Source of the DNA: Tolumonas sp008015085
GTDB taxonomy: Bacteria > Pseudomonadota > Gammaproteobacteria > Enterobacterales > Aeromonadaceae
Length of the DNA: 64,000 nt
Assembly: GCA_029265125.1 (NCBI GenBank)
Contig: JAJUJX010000005.1
Location: forward strand, 1 to 64,000
Direction: 5' to 3'
A program made the position numbers and the translations under genes. Positions 52,570 to 62,900 of the stretch are shown piece by piece (the first letter of the stretch is position 1; each line of letters starts with the position of its first letter). The notes under the pieces were generated by a model, which saw only the letters and a list, made by a program, of their open reading frames with translations, was not told where the DNA came from and ran no database searches.

Positions 52570-52937
52570 TATTGTTCGTTGATGAAGTCCCGCCAGGCCA
52601 ATAATAACTGTTCAAAATCATCCAGCCCGCAGGCAGCAAACAATTCATCATCGTAATAGCTGAGGCCAGCTTCGTTATCTTCCAGCTGCGTTTCAAACTG
52701 TAGCTCCAGCGCACTGACGGTGGCAGAGTCCTGATCCAGATAAAGACAGAATGTATTACCAGACAATTTGTAATCGTCGCCACCATGTAATAAACGGGCA
52801 ACGACATTCAAAACCTCATTACAACGCTTAAGATCCGTGCCCAGCTCATCGGTTAGCCAAGAACCGAAGGCTTCGTGTCCCATCGATAAATTAGCCCGAC
52901 AGCGGCCTTCTATATCCCGTACAAACTCATGATCCAT
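52569..52937 (-). CDS. yacL: YacL family protein (UPF0231)
   Basis: The 122-residue acidic cytoplasmic protein matches E. coli YacL: MDHEFVRDIEGRCRANLSMGHEAFGSWL and GLSYYDDELFAACGLDDFEQLL. The function is unknown. Its position next to acnB is conserved. The stop codon TAA overlaps the end of the ERIC-like element, so the repeat lies directly in the 3' end of the transcript. Confidence 0.85.
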   Translation of the reverse strand: MDHEFVRDIEGRCRANLSMGHEAFGSWLTDELGTDLKRCNEVLNVVARLLHGGDDYKLSGNTFCLYLDQDSATVSALELQFETQLEDNEAGLSYYDDELFAACGLDDFEQLLLAWRDFINEQ

Positions 52938-53064
52938 ATCTTATGCTCCCGAATGGCGGCAATACGGGTCATCCTTTTCCTACCAGCTTTTACAAGCTGC
53001 GTTTGCCATAACGCTATACATTAACAATAGCTGAACCAGATAATTAATAGCGAAACTTAATAAC

Positions 53065-53098
53065 CAAAAAAGAAGGGCAAGTCCGTGACTTGCCCTTC
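53065..53098 (-). terminator. Terminator after acnB
   Basis: On the minus strand GAAGGGCAAGTC pairs with GACTTGCCCTTC around ACG and is followed by TTTTTT. Confidence 0.85.
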
Positions 53099-53117
53099 AT
53101 AACAACTAAATGGCGGT

Positions 53118-55715
53118 TTACGCCGGAACTTGCAGGATCACCTTGTCAGCTTTCTGGGTATAGCTGGCAATCTGATCAAAGTTCAGATAACGGTAAACAT
53201 CCGCCGCCATTGCATCCAGCTCTTTCGCATAAGCCAGATACTCTTCCGTCGTCGGGATACGACCGAGGATCGCCGCCACAGAGGCCAGCTCCGCTGATGC
53301 CAGATAAACGTTAGCACCCTGCCCCAGACGGTTCGGGAAGTTACGGGTAGAGGTCGACACCACGGTTGCGCCATCCGCCACACGCGCCTGGTTACCCATA
53401 CACAGTGAACAGCCCGGGATCTCGATACGCGCACCAACACGACCGAAAATGCCGTAATAACCTTCTTCGGTCAGCTGGTCTTTATCCATCTTGGTTGGCG
53501 GTGCAATCCACAAACGGGTATTCAGCTGGCCTTTGAACTGGTTCAGCAGTTTACCGGCCGCACGGAAGTGACCGATGTTGGTCATGCAAGAACCAATGAA
53601 CACTTCATCAATCTTGTCACCAGCCACAGTAGACAGCAGACGAGCATCATCCGGATCGTTCGGCGCACACAGGATCGGCTCTTTGATCGCGTTCATGTCG
53701 ATCTCAATCACCGCCGCATATTCTGCATCAGCATCGGCTTCCATCAGTTTTGGATCTGCCAGCCACTCCTGCATACCGGCGATACGACGCTCGATAGTAC
53801 GAGGATCGCCGTAACCTTCGGCCAGCATCCATTTCAGCATGACGATGTTGGAATTCAGGTATTCAGCGATTGGCTCTTTGTCCAGTTTGATGGTACAGCC
53901 TGCCGCAGAACGTTCGGCACTGGCATCGGCCAGTTCAAACGCCTGTTCCACTTTCAACTGTGGCAGACCTTCGATTTCCAGAATGCGGCCAGAGAAGATG
54001 TTTTTCTTACCGGCTTTCTCAACAGTCAGCAAGCCCATCTGGATCGCTTGGTAAGGGATCGCATGCACCAGATCACGCAGTGTGATACCTGGTTGCAGTT
54101 CACCTTTGAAACGCACCAGCACGGATTCTGGCATATCCAAAGGCATTACACCGGTCGCTGCCGCAAATGCCACCAGACCAGAACCCGCCGGGAAAGAAAC
54201 ACCGATTGGGAAACGGGTATGCGAATCACCACCAGTACCGACGGTATCAGGCAGCAGCATACGGTTCAGCCAGCTGTGAATAACACCATCGCCCGGACGC
54301 AGAGAAACACCGCCACGGTTCATAATGAAATCAGGCAGCGTGTGGTGCGTCTGCACATCCACTGGTTTTGGATAAGCGGCAGTATGACAGAACGATTGCA
54401 TCACCAGATCAGCCGAGAAACCTAAGCACGCTAAGTCTTTCAGCTCGTCACGGGTCATCGGGCCAGTGGTATCCTGAGAACCTACGGTAGTCATCTTCGG
54501 CTCGCAGTAGGTGCCTGGACGGATACCTGCTACGCCGCACGCTTTACCGACCATTTTCTGCGCCAGTGTGTAACCTTTGCCGGTATCGGCCACTGGTTTC
54601 GGACGATTGAATACGTCGGAATGACCCAAACCCAGTGCTTCACGCGCTTTGTCTGTCAGACCACGACCGACGATCAATGGAATACGACCACCAGCACGGA
54701 CTTCATCGAGCAATACTTCCGTTTTCAGCTCGAATGTAGCAATCACTTCGTCGCTATTATGGCGAGTCACTTTGCCTTCATATGGATACACGTCGATGAT
54801 ATCGCCGGTTTCCATCTTGCTGACATCCAGCTCGATGGGCAGAGCACCCGCATCTTCCATGGTGTTGAAGAAAATCGGAGCAATTTTGCCACCCAGCACG
54901 AAACCACCGGCGCGTTTGTTCGGTACGTTCGGAATATCGTCGCCCATGAACCACAGCACGGAGTTAGTCGCTGATTTACGCGAAGAACCGGTACCAACGA
55001 CGTCCCCCACATACACCAGCGGAAAACCTTTCTGTTTCAGCGCTTCCAGTGCTTTGATAGGGCCAACCACGCCTTCCTGATCGGCTGTAATGCCAGGACG
55101 GCTGTTTTTCAGCATCGCCAGTGCATGCAGCGGAATATCCGGGCGAGACCAGGCGTCTTGCGCAGGTGACAGATCATCGGTGTTGGTTTCACCGGTGACT
55201 TTGAATACGGTCAGGGTCACTTTGTCAGCCAGTTTCGGACGGTTCAGATACCACTCGGCATTGGCCCAGGATTCCATCACCTGTTTGGCATAAGCATTAC
55301 CAGCTTTGACTTTTTCCTGCACATCATGGAAAGAATCGAACAGCAGTAGAGTGTGCGACAGTGCTTTTGCTGCAATCGGGGCTAATTTCGCGTCATCCAG
55401 CAGATCGATCAGTGGCTGAATGTTATAACCACCCTGCATAGTGCCCAGCAGTTCAGTGGCTTTTTCGGCACTGACAACCGGTGAAGCAACTTCACCTTTG
55501 GCCACAGCAGCCAGAAAACCTGCTTTCACATAAGCCGCTTCGTCCACTCCCGGCGGTACGCGATCAGCTAACAATTCCAGCAGGAATGCTTCTTCACCTG
55601 CTGGTGGGTTTTTCAGTAATTCAACCAGTGCAGCAACCTGTTCGGCTGATAATGGTTTTGGCGCAACACCCTGCGCAGCACGTTCAGCGACGTGTTGACG
55701 ATAGTTTTCCAGCAC
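53118..55715 (-). CDS. acnB: Aconitate hydratase B
   Basis: The 865-residue [4Fe-4S] TCA enzyme isomerises citrate and isocitrate. It starts with the AcnB-specific HEAT-like domain (MLENYRQHVAERAAQGVAP, LLADRVPPGVDEAAYVKAGFL). Catalytic-core motifs follow: GDSHTRFPIGVSFPAGSG, and the cluster ligands in FIGSCMTNIGHFRAAGK and IPGCSLCMGNQARV. Length is normal. Confidence 0.97.
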   Translation of the reverse strand: MLENYRQHVAERAAQGVAPKPLSAEQVAALVELLKNPPAGEEAFLLELLADRVPPGVDEAAYVKAGFLAAVAKGEVASPVVSAEKATELLGTMQGGYNIQPLIDLLDDAKLAPIAAKALSHTLLLFDSFHDVQEKVKAGNAYAKQVMESWANAEWYLNRPKLADKVTLTVFKVTGETNTDDLSPAQDAWSRPDIPLHALAMLKNSRPGITADQEGVVGPIKALEALKQKGFPLVYVGDVVGTGSSRKSATNSVLWFMGDDIPNVPNKRAGGFVLGGKIAPIFFNTMEDAGALPIELDVSKMETGDIIDVYPYEGKVTRHNSDEVIATFELKTEVLLDEVRAGGRIPLIVGRGLTDKAREALGLGHSDVFNRPKPVADTGKGYTLAQKMVGKACGVAGIRPGTYCEPKMTTVGSQDTTGPMTRDELKDLACLGFSADLVMQSFCHTAAYPKPVDVQTHHTLPDFIMNRGGVSLRPGDGVIHSWLNRMLLPDTVGTGGDSHTRFPIGVSFPAGSGLVAFAAATGVMPLDMPESVLVRFKGELQPGITLRDLVHAIPYQAIQMGLLTVEKAGKKNIFSGRILEIEGLPQLKVEQAFELADASAERSAAGCTIKLDKEPIAEYLNSNIVMLKWMLAEGYGDPRTIERRIAGMQEWLADPKLMEADADAEYAAVIEIDMNAIKEPILCAPNDPDDARLLSTVAGDKIDEVFIGSCMTNIGHFRAAGKLLNQFKGQLNTRLWIAPPTKMDKDQLTEEGYYGIFGRVGARIEIPGCSLCMGNQARVADGATVVSTSTRNFPNRLGQGANVYLASAELASVAAILGRIPTTEEYLAYAKELDAMAADVYRYLNFDQIASYTQKADKVILQVPA

Positions 55716-55848
55716 AATGCACTCCTCTTTCGAAAATCAGCCCCGCTGCTCTTCCCTGAACAGACGTCAGTCGCTCAACTTGGCCGTTAATAAGCAAACG
55801 GGGGACAATATAGTGAATTTATATGCAAATTAGAAACATATCCGCTAA

Positions 55849-56052
55849 TCAGCAGCGACCTTTTTTCGCCTGACCCGGAGGGCAGAATCGCCCATTACCG
55901 GCAGGGTATTGGCCGCCTTGATCCAAAATAACACGAGTGCCGCCAACATCGACGTCTGCACGATTCACTCTGACTGGCTGATGTGGAGCACAACCCGCCA
56001 GAAATGTGACTGCAGCTGCTACAACCAAATACGACAAGTTTTTCACAGGCAT
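55849..56052 (-). CDS. Small outer-membrane-type lipoprotein
   Basis: The 67-residue product has a lipoprotein signal (MPVKNLSYLVVAAAVTFLAGC, lipobox LAGC with Ala at +2). A mature part of about 48 residues follows, with VNRADVDVGGTRVILDQGGQ and a Cys-containing tail (RFCPPGQAKKGRC). The two C-terminal cysteines could form a disulfide. I recognise no family. It lies between acnB and crcB on its own. Confidence 0.7.
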   Translation of the reverse strand: MPVKNLSYLVVAAAVTFLAGCAPHQPVRVNRADVDVGGTRVILDQGGQYPAGNGRFCPPGQAKKGRC

Positions 56053-56292
56053 GTTCCTCTGTAGTTTTTATTGTTACTTACCGGATAAGAATAATCGTTA
56101 CCAACAAAAAAAACAGCAACGGAAATTTAACGAACTTTAATTTTCACCAATCTGGCAAAATTTGAGCTGTTATTCTGAGCCGAGTTACTCAGTAGAAGCT
56201 GATAAGCAGTTAAAGTTATAATTATCGCTATTCATCTTTTTCGGTCAGAAGATAACAACATTCTCTGTCCGGCATTTATTCAGGAACAGGAT

Positions 56293-56676
56293 ATGTTGTA
56301 TTCCATTTTAGCTATCAGTGTAGGCGCTTCTGTTGGTGCCGTCAGTCGCTGGTTATTGGGGCTGGGGTTCAACTCTTTGTTTCCCACGGTTCCGCCCGGA
56401 ACGTTGATGGCTAATTTGCTGGGTGGCTATCTGATCGGCATCGCGGTCAGTTTTTTTGCGGCGAATCCGAATCTTCCACCGGAATGGCGCTTGCTGATCA
56501 TCACCGGTTTTCTGGGCGGCCTCACTACCTTCTCGACTTTTTCAGCTGAAGTCACCACCTTATTACAGCAGGGACGTTTACTCTGGGCTGGTGGCGCCAT
56601 CGCCATTCATGTGCTCGGATCGTTAATGATGACTTTATTAGGGATGGCTACCATGAGTTGGCTACAGCGGAGCTAA
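56293..56676 (+). CDS. crcB: Fluoride channel CrcB/Fluc
   Basis: The 127-residue protein has four membrane helices. Seen are GASVGAVSRWLLGL, the GTLMANLLGGYLIGIAV segment and the GFLGGLTTFSTFSAEV motif with the Phe-box and central Na+ site. It forms dual-topology dimers that export fluoride. It lies 29 bases before a DUF190 gene. No fluoride riboswitch was seen upstream. Confidence 0.93.
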   Translation: MLYSILAISVGASVGAVSRWLLGLGFNSLFPTVPPGTLMANLLGGYLIGIAVSFFAANPNLPPEWRLLIITGFLGGLTTFSTFSAEVTTLLQQGRLLWAGGAIAIHVLGSLMMTLLGMATMSWLQRS

Positions 56677-56705
56677 AATAACAGAGAGACCCAATTCTGC
56701 GGGAG

Positions 56706-57029
56706 ATGGTTATGCAAGGCTTCAAGCTCACGTTTTTCACTCAGCAAGATCGCTCTGTGCATGGTCAATCAGTGGCAGTATGGTTGATCGAGCAGGCAAA
56801 AAACATCGGTATTCGCGGCGCCACGCTGACTGCGGCAACTGAAGGGTTCGGCCACGATAAAAAACTGCACTCCGCGCATTTTTTTGAATTAGCCGAGCAG
56901 CCATTACAGGTAACCATGGCCGTCACACCTGATGAGGCGGATCAGATGTTTGCATTGCTCAAACAGGAAGGGATCAATATTTTTTATACTCAGGCTGCCA
57001 TTGAATTTGGCATGTCCGCAGAACGCTGA
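56706..57029 (+). CDS. DUF190 family protein (P-II-like fold)
   Basis: The 107-residue cytoplasmic protein shows SVAVWLIEQAKNIGIRGATL...GFGHDKKLHSAHFFELAEQPLQVTMAV, typical of DUF190. This family often accompanies crcB and has a P-II-like fold. Its role, possibly regulating the channel, is unproven. Confidence 0.85.
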   Translation: MVMQGFKLTFFTQQDRSVHGQSVAVWLIEQAKNIGIRGATLTAATEGFGHDKKLHSAHFFELAEQPLQVTMAVTPDEADQMFALLKQEGINIFYTQAAIEFGMSAER

Positions 57030-57037
57030 TCTTCACT

Positions 57038-57064
57038 AAAAAAGGGCGCGGTTGCTACGCGCCC
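57038..57064. terminator. Terminator between the DUF190 gene and sqr
   Basis: GGGCGCG and CGCGCCC form a 7-bp stem. On the minus strand TTTTTT follows, serving sqr; the plus-strand side has a weaker run. Confidence 0.75.
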
Positions 57065-57116
57065 AAAAGTCCGGTTTACCTGATTAACAGTCAGCTTATT
57101 GCATCATCTGATGCAG

Positions 57117-58394
57117 CTATTCCAACTTATCAATACCCAGATATTTCAACACTGCCCGCTCATAGGCTGGTTCCGTATCACCGACCTGCATTTTGTGCAG
57201 GAAATACTTTTCAAATGCGATTTTTGCCAAATGCACCCATTTTCCTTTTTTAAACCAGGCAACATTGCGTGGGGGAATTTGTGGCATAGCGACAAACGCA
57301 GCCCCTGTATCACCCATATCAGCCAGACAGATCGCATTCCAGGTTGCCTTGGCCGTTGGGCTTTCCCCTTTGAGTTCAGCATGAATGTTCGCAGTGATCG
57401 CTCTCACCATCGATTCAATCATATATCCGGTCTTTGGTACGCCGGTCGGAACCGGGGTCGGATGCTGTGGTGCAATCGCAATACAGACACCGGCAGCATA
57501 AATATTGGGATATTTAGGATTGCGCTGTTGCGCATCCACAATGACAAATCCGCGAGGATTAACTAATCCATCAATCCCCCGCAGCGGTTTTATACCACGG
57601 AAGGCTGGCAGCATCATGCTGTGCTTGTATGGCAGACTATGATGTTTCTTCAATGAACCATCATCATTAACTTCATCAATTTCCATTTTTCCATTAGCGA
57701 TACCAACAACCTTGGCATTACAAATCCAGTGGATGTCACGCTGGCGCAGCTCACTCTCCAGCATGCCTTTGGAATCGCCCACCCCATCCAGCCCGAGATG
57801 TCCGATGTAAGGTTCACTGGTAACAAAGGTCATTGGTACATTTTTACGGACTTTTTTGTCCCGCAAATGTTTATCAAGAATAAAGGCATATTCATAAGCA
57901 GGACCAAAGCAGGATGCACCGGGCATCGCACCGACAATCACCGAACCGGGCTCTGCTACCAGTGCTTTGACATTATCGCGACAATGTTCAGCATGACTGA
58001 GCGTGCAGACACTGACTGTTCCGCCAGCCTCCGGGCCTGCACCTGGTATTTCATCAAACGCCAGATCTGGCCCGGTACAGAGCACCAGATAGTCATACGA
58101 CAGTGTCTGACCATCAGCTAGTGTGATGATTTTTTCTGCGGGGTTCAGCGCTTCCAGAGCAGACGCAATAAAACGGATCCCTTTTTTACTGACATAGGGC
58201 TCTACCGGCAGTGATGTCTCTTTACGTTCACGCCATTCGACGGCGATCCACGGGTTCGATGGAGTAAATTCAAAGTCGGGTTTATTGCTGACCAGGATAA
58301 CTTCATGGTCCTTTCCCAGTTCCGCTTTGAGTTCATAGGCTGCCGACATCCCACCGAGCCCGGCACCGATAACAATAACAGTCGCCATACTCAT
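57117..58394 (-). CDS. sqr: Sulfide:quinone oxidoreductase (type I)
   Basis: The 425-residue FAD enzyme oxidises sulfide to persulfide/polysulfide and reduces quinone at the inner membrane. The Rossmann motif is VIVIGAGLGGMSAAYELKAEL. The three cysteines known from the Acidithiobacillus enzyme are all present: Cys130 in SVCTLSHA, Cys162 in GASCFGPAYEYA and Cys356 in NAICLADMGD. The VPKTGYMIESM and KWVHLAKIAFEKYFLHKM segments also match. It lies 115 bases after the DUF2892 gene and is probably cotranscribed with it from an operator-bearing promoter at 58715. Confidence 0.9.
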   Translation of the reverse strand: MSMATVIVIGAGLGGMSAAYELKAELGKDHEVILVSNKPDFEFTPSNPWIAVEWRERKETSLPVEPYVSKKGIRFIASALEALNPAEKIITLADGQTLSYDYLVLCTGPDLAFDEIPGAGPEAGGTVSVCTLSHAEHCRDNVKALVAEPGSVIVGAMPGASCFGPAYEYAFILDKHLRDKKVRKNVPMTFVTSEPYIGHLGLDGVGDSKGMLESELRQRDIHWICNAKVVGIANGKMEIDEVNDDGSLKKHHSLPYKHSMMLPAFRGIKPLRGIDGLVNPRGFVIVDAQQRNPKYPNIYAAGVCIAIAPQHPTPVPTGVPKTGYMIESMVRAITANIHAELKGESPTAKATWNAICLADMGDTGAAFVAMPQIPPRNVAWFKKGKWVHLAKIAFEKYFLHKMQVGDTEPAYERAVLKYLGIDKLE

Positions 58395-58509
58395 CTCCGA
58401 TATAGTGATATACCGTAATAAGCCAGAGACCGTTCATTGGTGCCTGTCGGAAAATCCATTTCTTGCTGGCTTCAGATAGTTAATTCATAGTTCAGTATGC
58501 AATGAATGA

Positions 58510-58698
58510 CTAATCTTTTAATCCCATTTTGCGGAACACTTTTTCAGCCGGACAAAATCCGGTAAAGGCGCTCTGAATCAAATTAACGCCAACAAACAAG
58601 GTCAGTAACACAAACCATGGGCTCACCCAATAGGTCAGCGCGACAGAGAGTAACACCATGGTTCCTGCCATCACTCTGACTGCATTTCCAACGTTCAT
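58510..58698 (-). CDS. YgaP-like transmembrane protein (DUF2892)
   Basis: The 62-residue protein has two membrane segments (VMAGTMVLLSVALTYWV and FVLLTLFVGVNLIQSAF) and ends GFCPAEKVFRKMGLKD. It corresponds to the C-terminal membrane part of the rhodanese YgaP without the rhodanese domain. A strong ribosome site (GGAGG) lies 5 bases upstream. It is the first gene of the sqr unit and may help sulfur trafficking at the membrane. Confidence 0.85.
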   Translation of the reverse strand: MNVGNAVRVMAGTMVLLSVALTYWVSPWFVLLTLFVGVNLIQSAFTGFCPAEKVFRKMGLKD

Positions 58699-58714
58699 AA
58701 CTACCTCCGGGAGG

Positions 58715-58738
58715 TTAAATTAGATAAATCTAATTTAA
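58715..58738. promoter_or_regulatory. Perfect 24-base palindromic operator of BigR/YgaV type
   Basis: TTAAATTAGAT, AA, ATCTAATTTAA is a perfect inverted repeat just upstream of the DUF2892-sqr unit. The ATTAGAT-N2-ATCTAAT core matches operators of ArsR-family persulfide sensors (BigR, YgaV, SqrR). The cognate repressor is not in the window. Confidence 0.75.
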
Positions 58739-58843
58739 TAATATCCTGTTGAGGAAAATCTGCCACTCACAGGCGAACATTTCCAGACAGGGCAAAGACC
58801 TACATTAAGTGTAGATTCAGACTAGACTCTTAGTAGTTGCAGG

Positions 58844-58876
58844 AATAAATAGATTTATTATATTAGATACATCTAA
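58844..58876. promoter_or_regulatory. Second TTAGAT-type operator plus adjacent palindrome upstream of the RND genes
   Basis: TTAGAT-AC-ATCTAA (58863-58876) repeats the core of the operator at 58715 on the RND side of the divergent region. AATAAAT-AG-ATTTATT (58844-58859) is an adjacent perfect palindrome. They suggest shared control of both divergent units. Confidence 0.65.
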
Positions 58877-58895
58877 ATTAAATGAGGGCAGAGTC

Positions 58896-59942
58896 ATGCG
58901 AAAACTTCTGTTTCTTTTCTCTGTACTTTTCGCCGTATTGGGAAGCACTGCCGGAATCAGCGCCGAAGCGCCATCTGTTTCATCCGATACCATTACCGTA
59001 GCCGCTAGTACTGAGCCCGACTGGTTTATCATGGACGGGCGAATTGAACCCGTCGATCAAGGATCTGTTGCAGCGCAAACCAGCGGCCGGATCAGTGCCA
59101 TTACGGTGGATGTAAATGATGTAGTCCCGATGGGACATCTGCTGATTGAAATCACGAATACCTCTCAGTCTGCCGGATTAGACCAGGCCAAAGCCGCGGT
59201 CAAAGCAGCCGAAGCCCGCTATAACGATGCTGAGCGACAACGCCTGCGGCTGGTTGATTTGGTGAAAAAAGGCTCAATTTCAAAACGGGAATATGATAGT
59301 GCTGCCACCGAAGCCGAAGCGGCCGCCAATGTGCTGAAACAAGCCAAAGCCGAAGCGGTTCAGGCCGGCGAGAATTTAGGCTATACCCGCATCGTGGCCC
59401 CCTATGCCGGGGTGGTATCTGCCCGCCATGTCTCACTGGGTGAAACGGTGAATCCGGGGCAACTGTTGCTCAGTGGTTACGCCTTTGAAAACATGCGCAT
59501 TGTCGCCTCACTACCTGCCCGTTATGTAACCCAACTGAAAGACGACACTCCGTTGAAAGTGATCTTTCCCGACGGTCAGACGTTGATGTTGCCTCAGCAC
59601 CAGTTATATCAATTTGCCGACCCTGTTAGTCACAGCTTTACACTGCGGGCTAATTTACCCAAACAAACAACCCCTGTCTGGCGAAACGGCTCTTGGGTAA
59701 AACTGGCCATGCCTTTGCCTGTATCCCCAAAATTGCATGTACCGGAAAATGCGGTGCTGCGGCAAAACGAACTTTCTGCGGTCTATCTGGTCACTGAAAA
59801 AGGGTATGTCTTACGGCAAGTACGCCTCGGCCGTCAGCATGACGGGCAAATCGACATCCTTTCCGGTCTGAATACGGGGGATCGGATTGCAGCCGATGCC
59901 TACGCCGTTATTGCTCAGCAGGGAGGTCAGTATGCGCCCTGA
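58896..59942 (+). CDS. RND efflux periplasmic adaptor subunit
   Basis: The 348-residue protein has a signal peptide (MRKLLFLFSVLFAVLGSTAGISA). Biotinyl-lipoyl-like halves (GSVAAQTSGRISAITVDVNDVV and GYTRIVAPYAGVVSARHVSLGE) flank a coiled-coil hairpin (residues 90-150, rich in Ala/Glu/Lys). Beta-barrel and membrane-proximal domains follow. The stop overlaps the permease start by 11 bases. No TolC-like outer-membrane gene is nearby. Confidence 0.9.
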   Translation: MRKLLFLFSVLFAVLGSTAGISAEAPSVSSDTITVAASTEPDWFIMDGRIEPVDQGSVAAQTSGRISAITVDVNDVVPMGHLLIEITNTSQSAGLDQAKAAVKAAEARYNDAERQRLRLVDLVKKGSISKREYDSAATEAEAAANVLKQAKAEAVQAGENLGYTRIVAPYAGVVSARHVSLGETVNPGQLLLSGYAFENMRIVASLPARYVTQLKDDTPLKVIFPDGQTLMLPQHQLYQFADPVSHSFTLRANLPKQTTPVWRNGSWVKLAMPLPVSPKLHVPENAVLRQNELSAVYLVTEKGYVLRQVRLGRQHDGQIDILSGLNTGDRIAADAYAVIAQQGGQYAP

Positions 59943-62900
59943 TCTCGGTATTTCCGGGCGGATCGTCCGTCAGTTTTTACATTCCCCGATCACCCCATTG
60001 CTGGCACTGCTCGGTCTGCTGCTGGGGATCGGCGCGGTTCTGATCACGCCCAAAGAAGAAGAACCGCAAATTGAAGTAACGTTTGCCGATATCTATATCC
60101 CCTTCCCCGGCGCCAATCCGCAGGAAGTGGAGCAACTCGTGACGCTACCAGCCGAGCAGGTGCTATCAGAGATGAAGGATATCGACACTATGTACTCCTT
60201 CTCTCAGCCGGGCGGTGCCATGCTGATCGTGGCTTTTAAAGTCGGGAAACCCCGCCAGCAGGCGCTGGTCGATTTATATAATCAGCTGGCCTCCAATAAA
60301 GACTGGTTACCCGCCGGGCTCGGTGTTGGTGAACCCCTGGTTAAACCCAGAGCCATTGATGATGTGCCTATTCTGAATCTGACACTTTGGTCAAAACAGG
60401 CTGATATCACCGCAGAACAGCTCACTCAGGTGGCTCACGGGCTGGAAACCGAACTGAAACGATTACCAGGCACCCGACAAATCCAAACCGTTGGCCGCCA
60501 TGATCGTGTGGTACAAGTCAATATCGATCCGGCACGTATGAATGCCTATGGTCTAAGCTGGCCGCAGGTTTCACAGGTATTACAGACAGCCAATCAGCAA
60601 CAGAACAGTGCTTCTCTGACACAAGAAAACCACCAGATCAGTCTGCAGGTTGGAGCCTTTCTGACTTCTACCGAAGAGGTCGGGCAACTGATTATCGCAA
60701 CTACCAACGGGCACCCGATTTATCTGGCGGATATCGCTGATATCCGTGATGGCGCCGATGTGCCATCAGCCAACGTCTGGATGAGCCACCAAGGGCAGAT
60801 CTTCCCTGCCATCACGATATCCGTGGCCAAACAACCCGGCATCAATGCGGTCGATCTTAGCCGGGCTATTACAGAGCGGGTAGCCAAAATACACAATGTA
60901 TTGATCCCGCAAGGTGTCGAAGTCAGTGTTACCCGTGATTATGGTCAAACAGCGAATGAGAAAGCCAATAAGCTGATCAGTAAGCTGATTTTTGCCACGA
61001 CCGCAGTCGTGCTGCTGGTCTGGCTGAGTATGGGCTGGCGAGAGTCAGTAGTGGTTGGCGGAGCCATTCTGCTGACACTGGCCATCACGCTGTTTGCCTC
61101 CTGGGCCTGGGGTTTTACACTAAACCGGATCTCACTCTTCGCCCTGATTTTCTCCATCGGCATTCTGGTGGATGACGCAATCGTGGTCGTCGAGAACATC
61201 CACCGGCATCAGAAAGATGGCGGAGACTGGAAGGCCGCTATTCCTCAGGCAGTGGATGAAGTCGGTGGCCCCACCATTCTGGCTACCCTCACTGTCATCG
61301 CGGCACTGCTGCCGATGGCATTTGTCAGCGGTATGATGGGGCCGTATATGAGCCCTATCCCGATCAATGCCAGCACCGGTATGCTGATTTCTCTGGCCGT
61401 GGCCTTTATCGTCACGCCATGGCTGGCGTTACATCTGCTGCATGGCCATCCGATGGAAGAAGCAAGAGCCCCCCGGTTGGCCAGTGCCTTTGGCCGCTTT
61501 CTTGGGCGATTTCTTTCCGGGCCGCAGGCCAGTCGTGCGCGGCGGCAGCTTGGGCTCGGCGTAATTCTGTTGTTACTCATCTCGCTGGCCTTACCGGTTT
61601 TCCAGCTGGTCGTGCTGAAAATGCTGCCCTTTGATAACAAGTCAGAATTTCAGGTCATGCTGGATATGCCGGAAGGAACTCCTGTCGAACAGACACAGGT
61701 GGTCTTGCAGCAACTAGCTACGGAAGCGGAAAAAATCCCCGAAGTGACCTCGGTACAGCTGTATGCCGGTACTTCTGCACCCATGAATTTTAACGGTCTG
61801 GTCCGCCACTATTTTATGCGACAGTCACCGGAGCTGGGCGATTTGCAGGTAAATCTGCTAGGTAAGCATGAACGCGATCGGGCCAGTCATGCGATTGCCC
61901 GTGATGCCAGAGAACGCCTTACACCGATTGCAAGCAAGGCCGGGGCAACACTCAAAGTTGTCGAAATTCCGCCCGGTCCGCCAGTCTGGTCGCCGATCCT
62001 GGCTGAAGTTTACGGGCCGACACAGGCTATTCGTGAACAGGCTGCCTTGCAGGTACAGGATGCCTTTCATCAGGCAGCCGATATTGTCGATATTGATATC
62101 GATGTTCCGGCGACACAATCACACTGGTTGCTGACAATCGATCGTGCCCGTGCATCCCGGTTGGGCATTACTGAATCACAGATCCGCCAGACGCTGGCCG
62201 GAGCACTGAATGGTGAGGATGTGACTTATCTGCATGCACCGGGACAGAAATATGCCAAACCAATCCGGCTTCGAATCGCTGACGGTGAAAAGGTCGATTT
62301 GCTGGGTGTGCTCAGCCTGACACTGCCTTCCGCCAGCGGCAAGCCGATTGCACTGAGCGAATTGGTGCAAGTCAGTGAAACGACACGTCCACACAGTATT
62401 GTGCATAAAAACATGCAACCGATGGTGATGGTGACAGCGGATATGGCCGGTAAACTCGACAGCCCGCTGTATGGCATGGCGGAGATTGCCAGCAAGCTCA
62501 GCGAGCAACATCCGCAGTGGCCGCAGAATCTGATCCAGCAGCCAGACGATTTGTCGGGTGTAGCCATCAAATGGGACGGTGAGTGGAAGATCACCTATGA
62601 AACTTTCCGCGATATGGGCATCGCCTATTCAGTCGGCATCCTGCTGATTTACTTCCTTGTGGTGGCTCACTTTAACTCCTACAGCGTGCCACTGATCATC
62701 ATGGCACCGATCCCACTGACGTTAGTCGGGGTTATGCCCGGTCATGCCCTGCTGGGCGCACCATTCACTGCCACCTCCATGATTGGCATGATTGCACTAG
62801 CCGGGATCATTGTGAGGAACTCGATCCTGCTGGTCGACTTTGTCAATCAGCAACGTGCAGCCGGTATGGAGCTGGCAGAGGCTGTGATTAATAGCGGAGT

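Noticed and set aside
52439..52807. 122-codon minus-strand open frame crossing the ERIC-like repeat
   Set aside because: It is a shadow of yacL in another frame extended through the repeat and has no protein-like features.
56053..56292. Possible fluoride riboswitch upstream of crcB
   Set aside because: The conserved crcB-motif RNA core (the GGTGTTCGCC-like start and CTGATGACTCC-like end) was not found.
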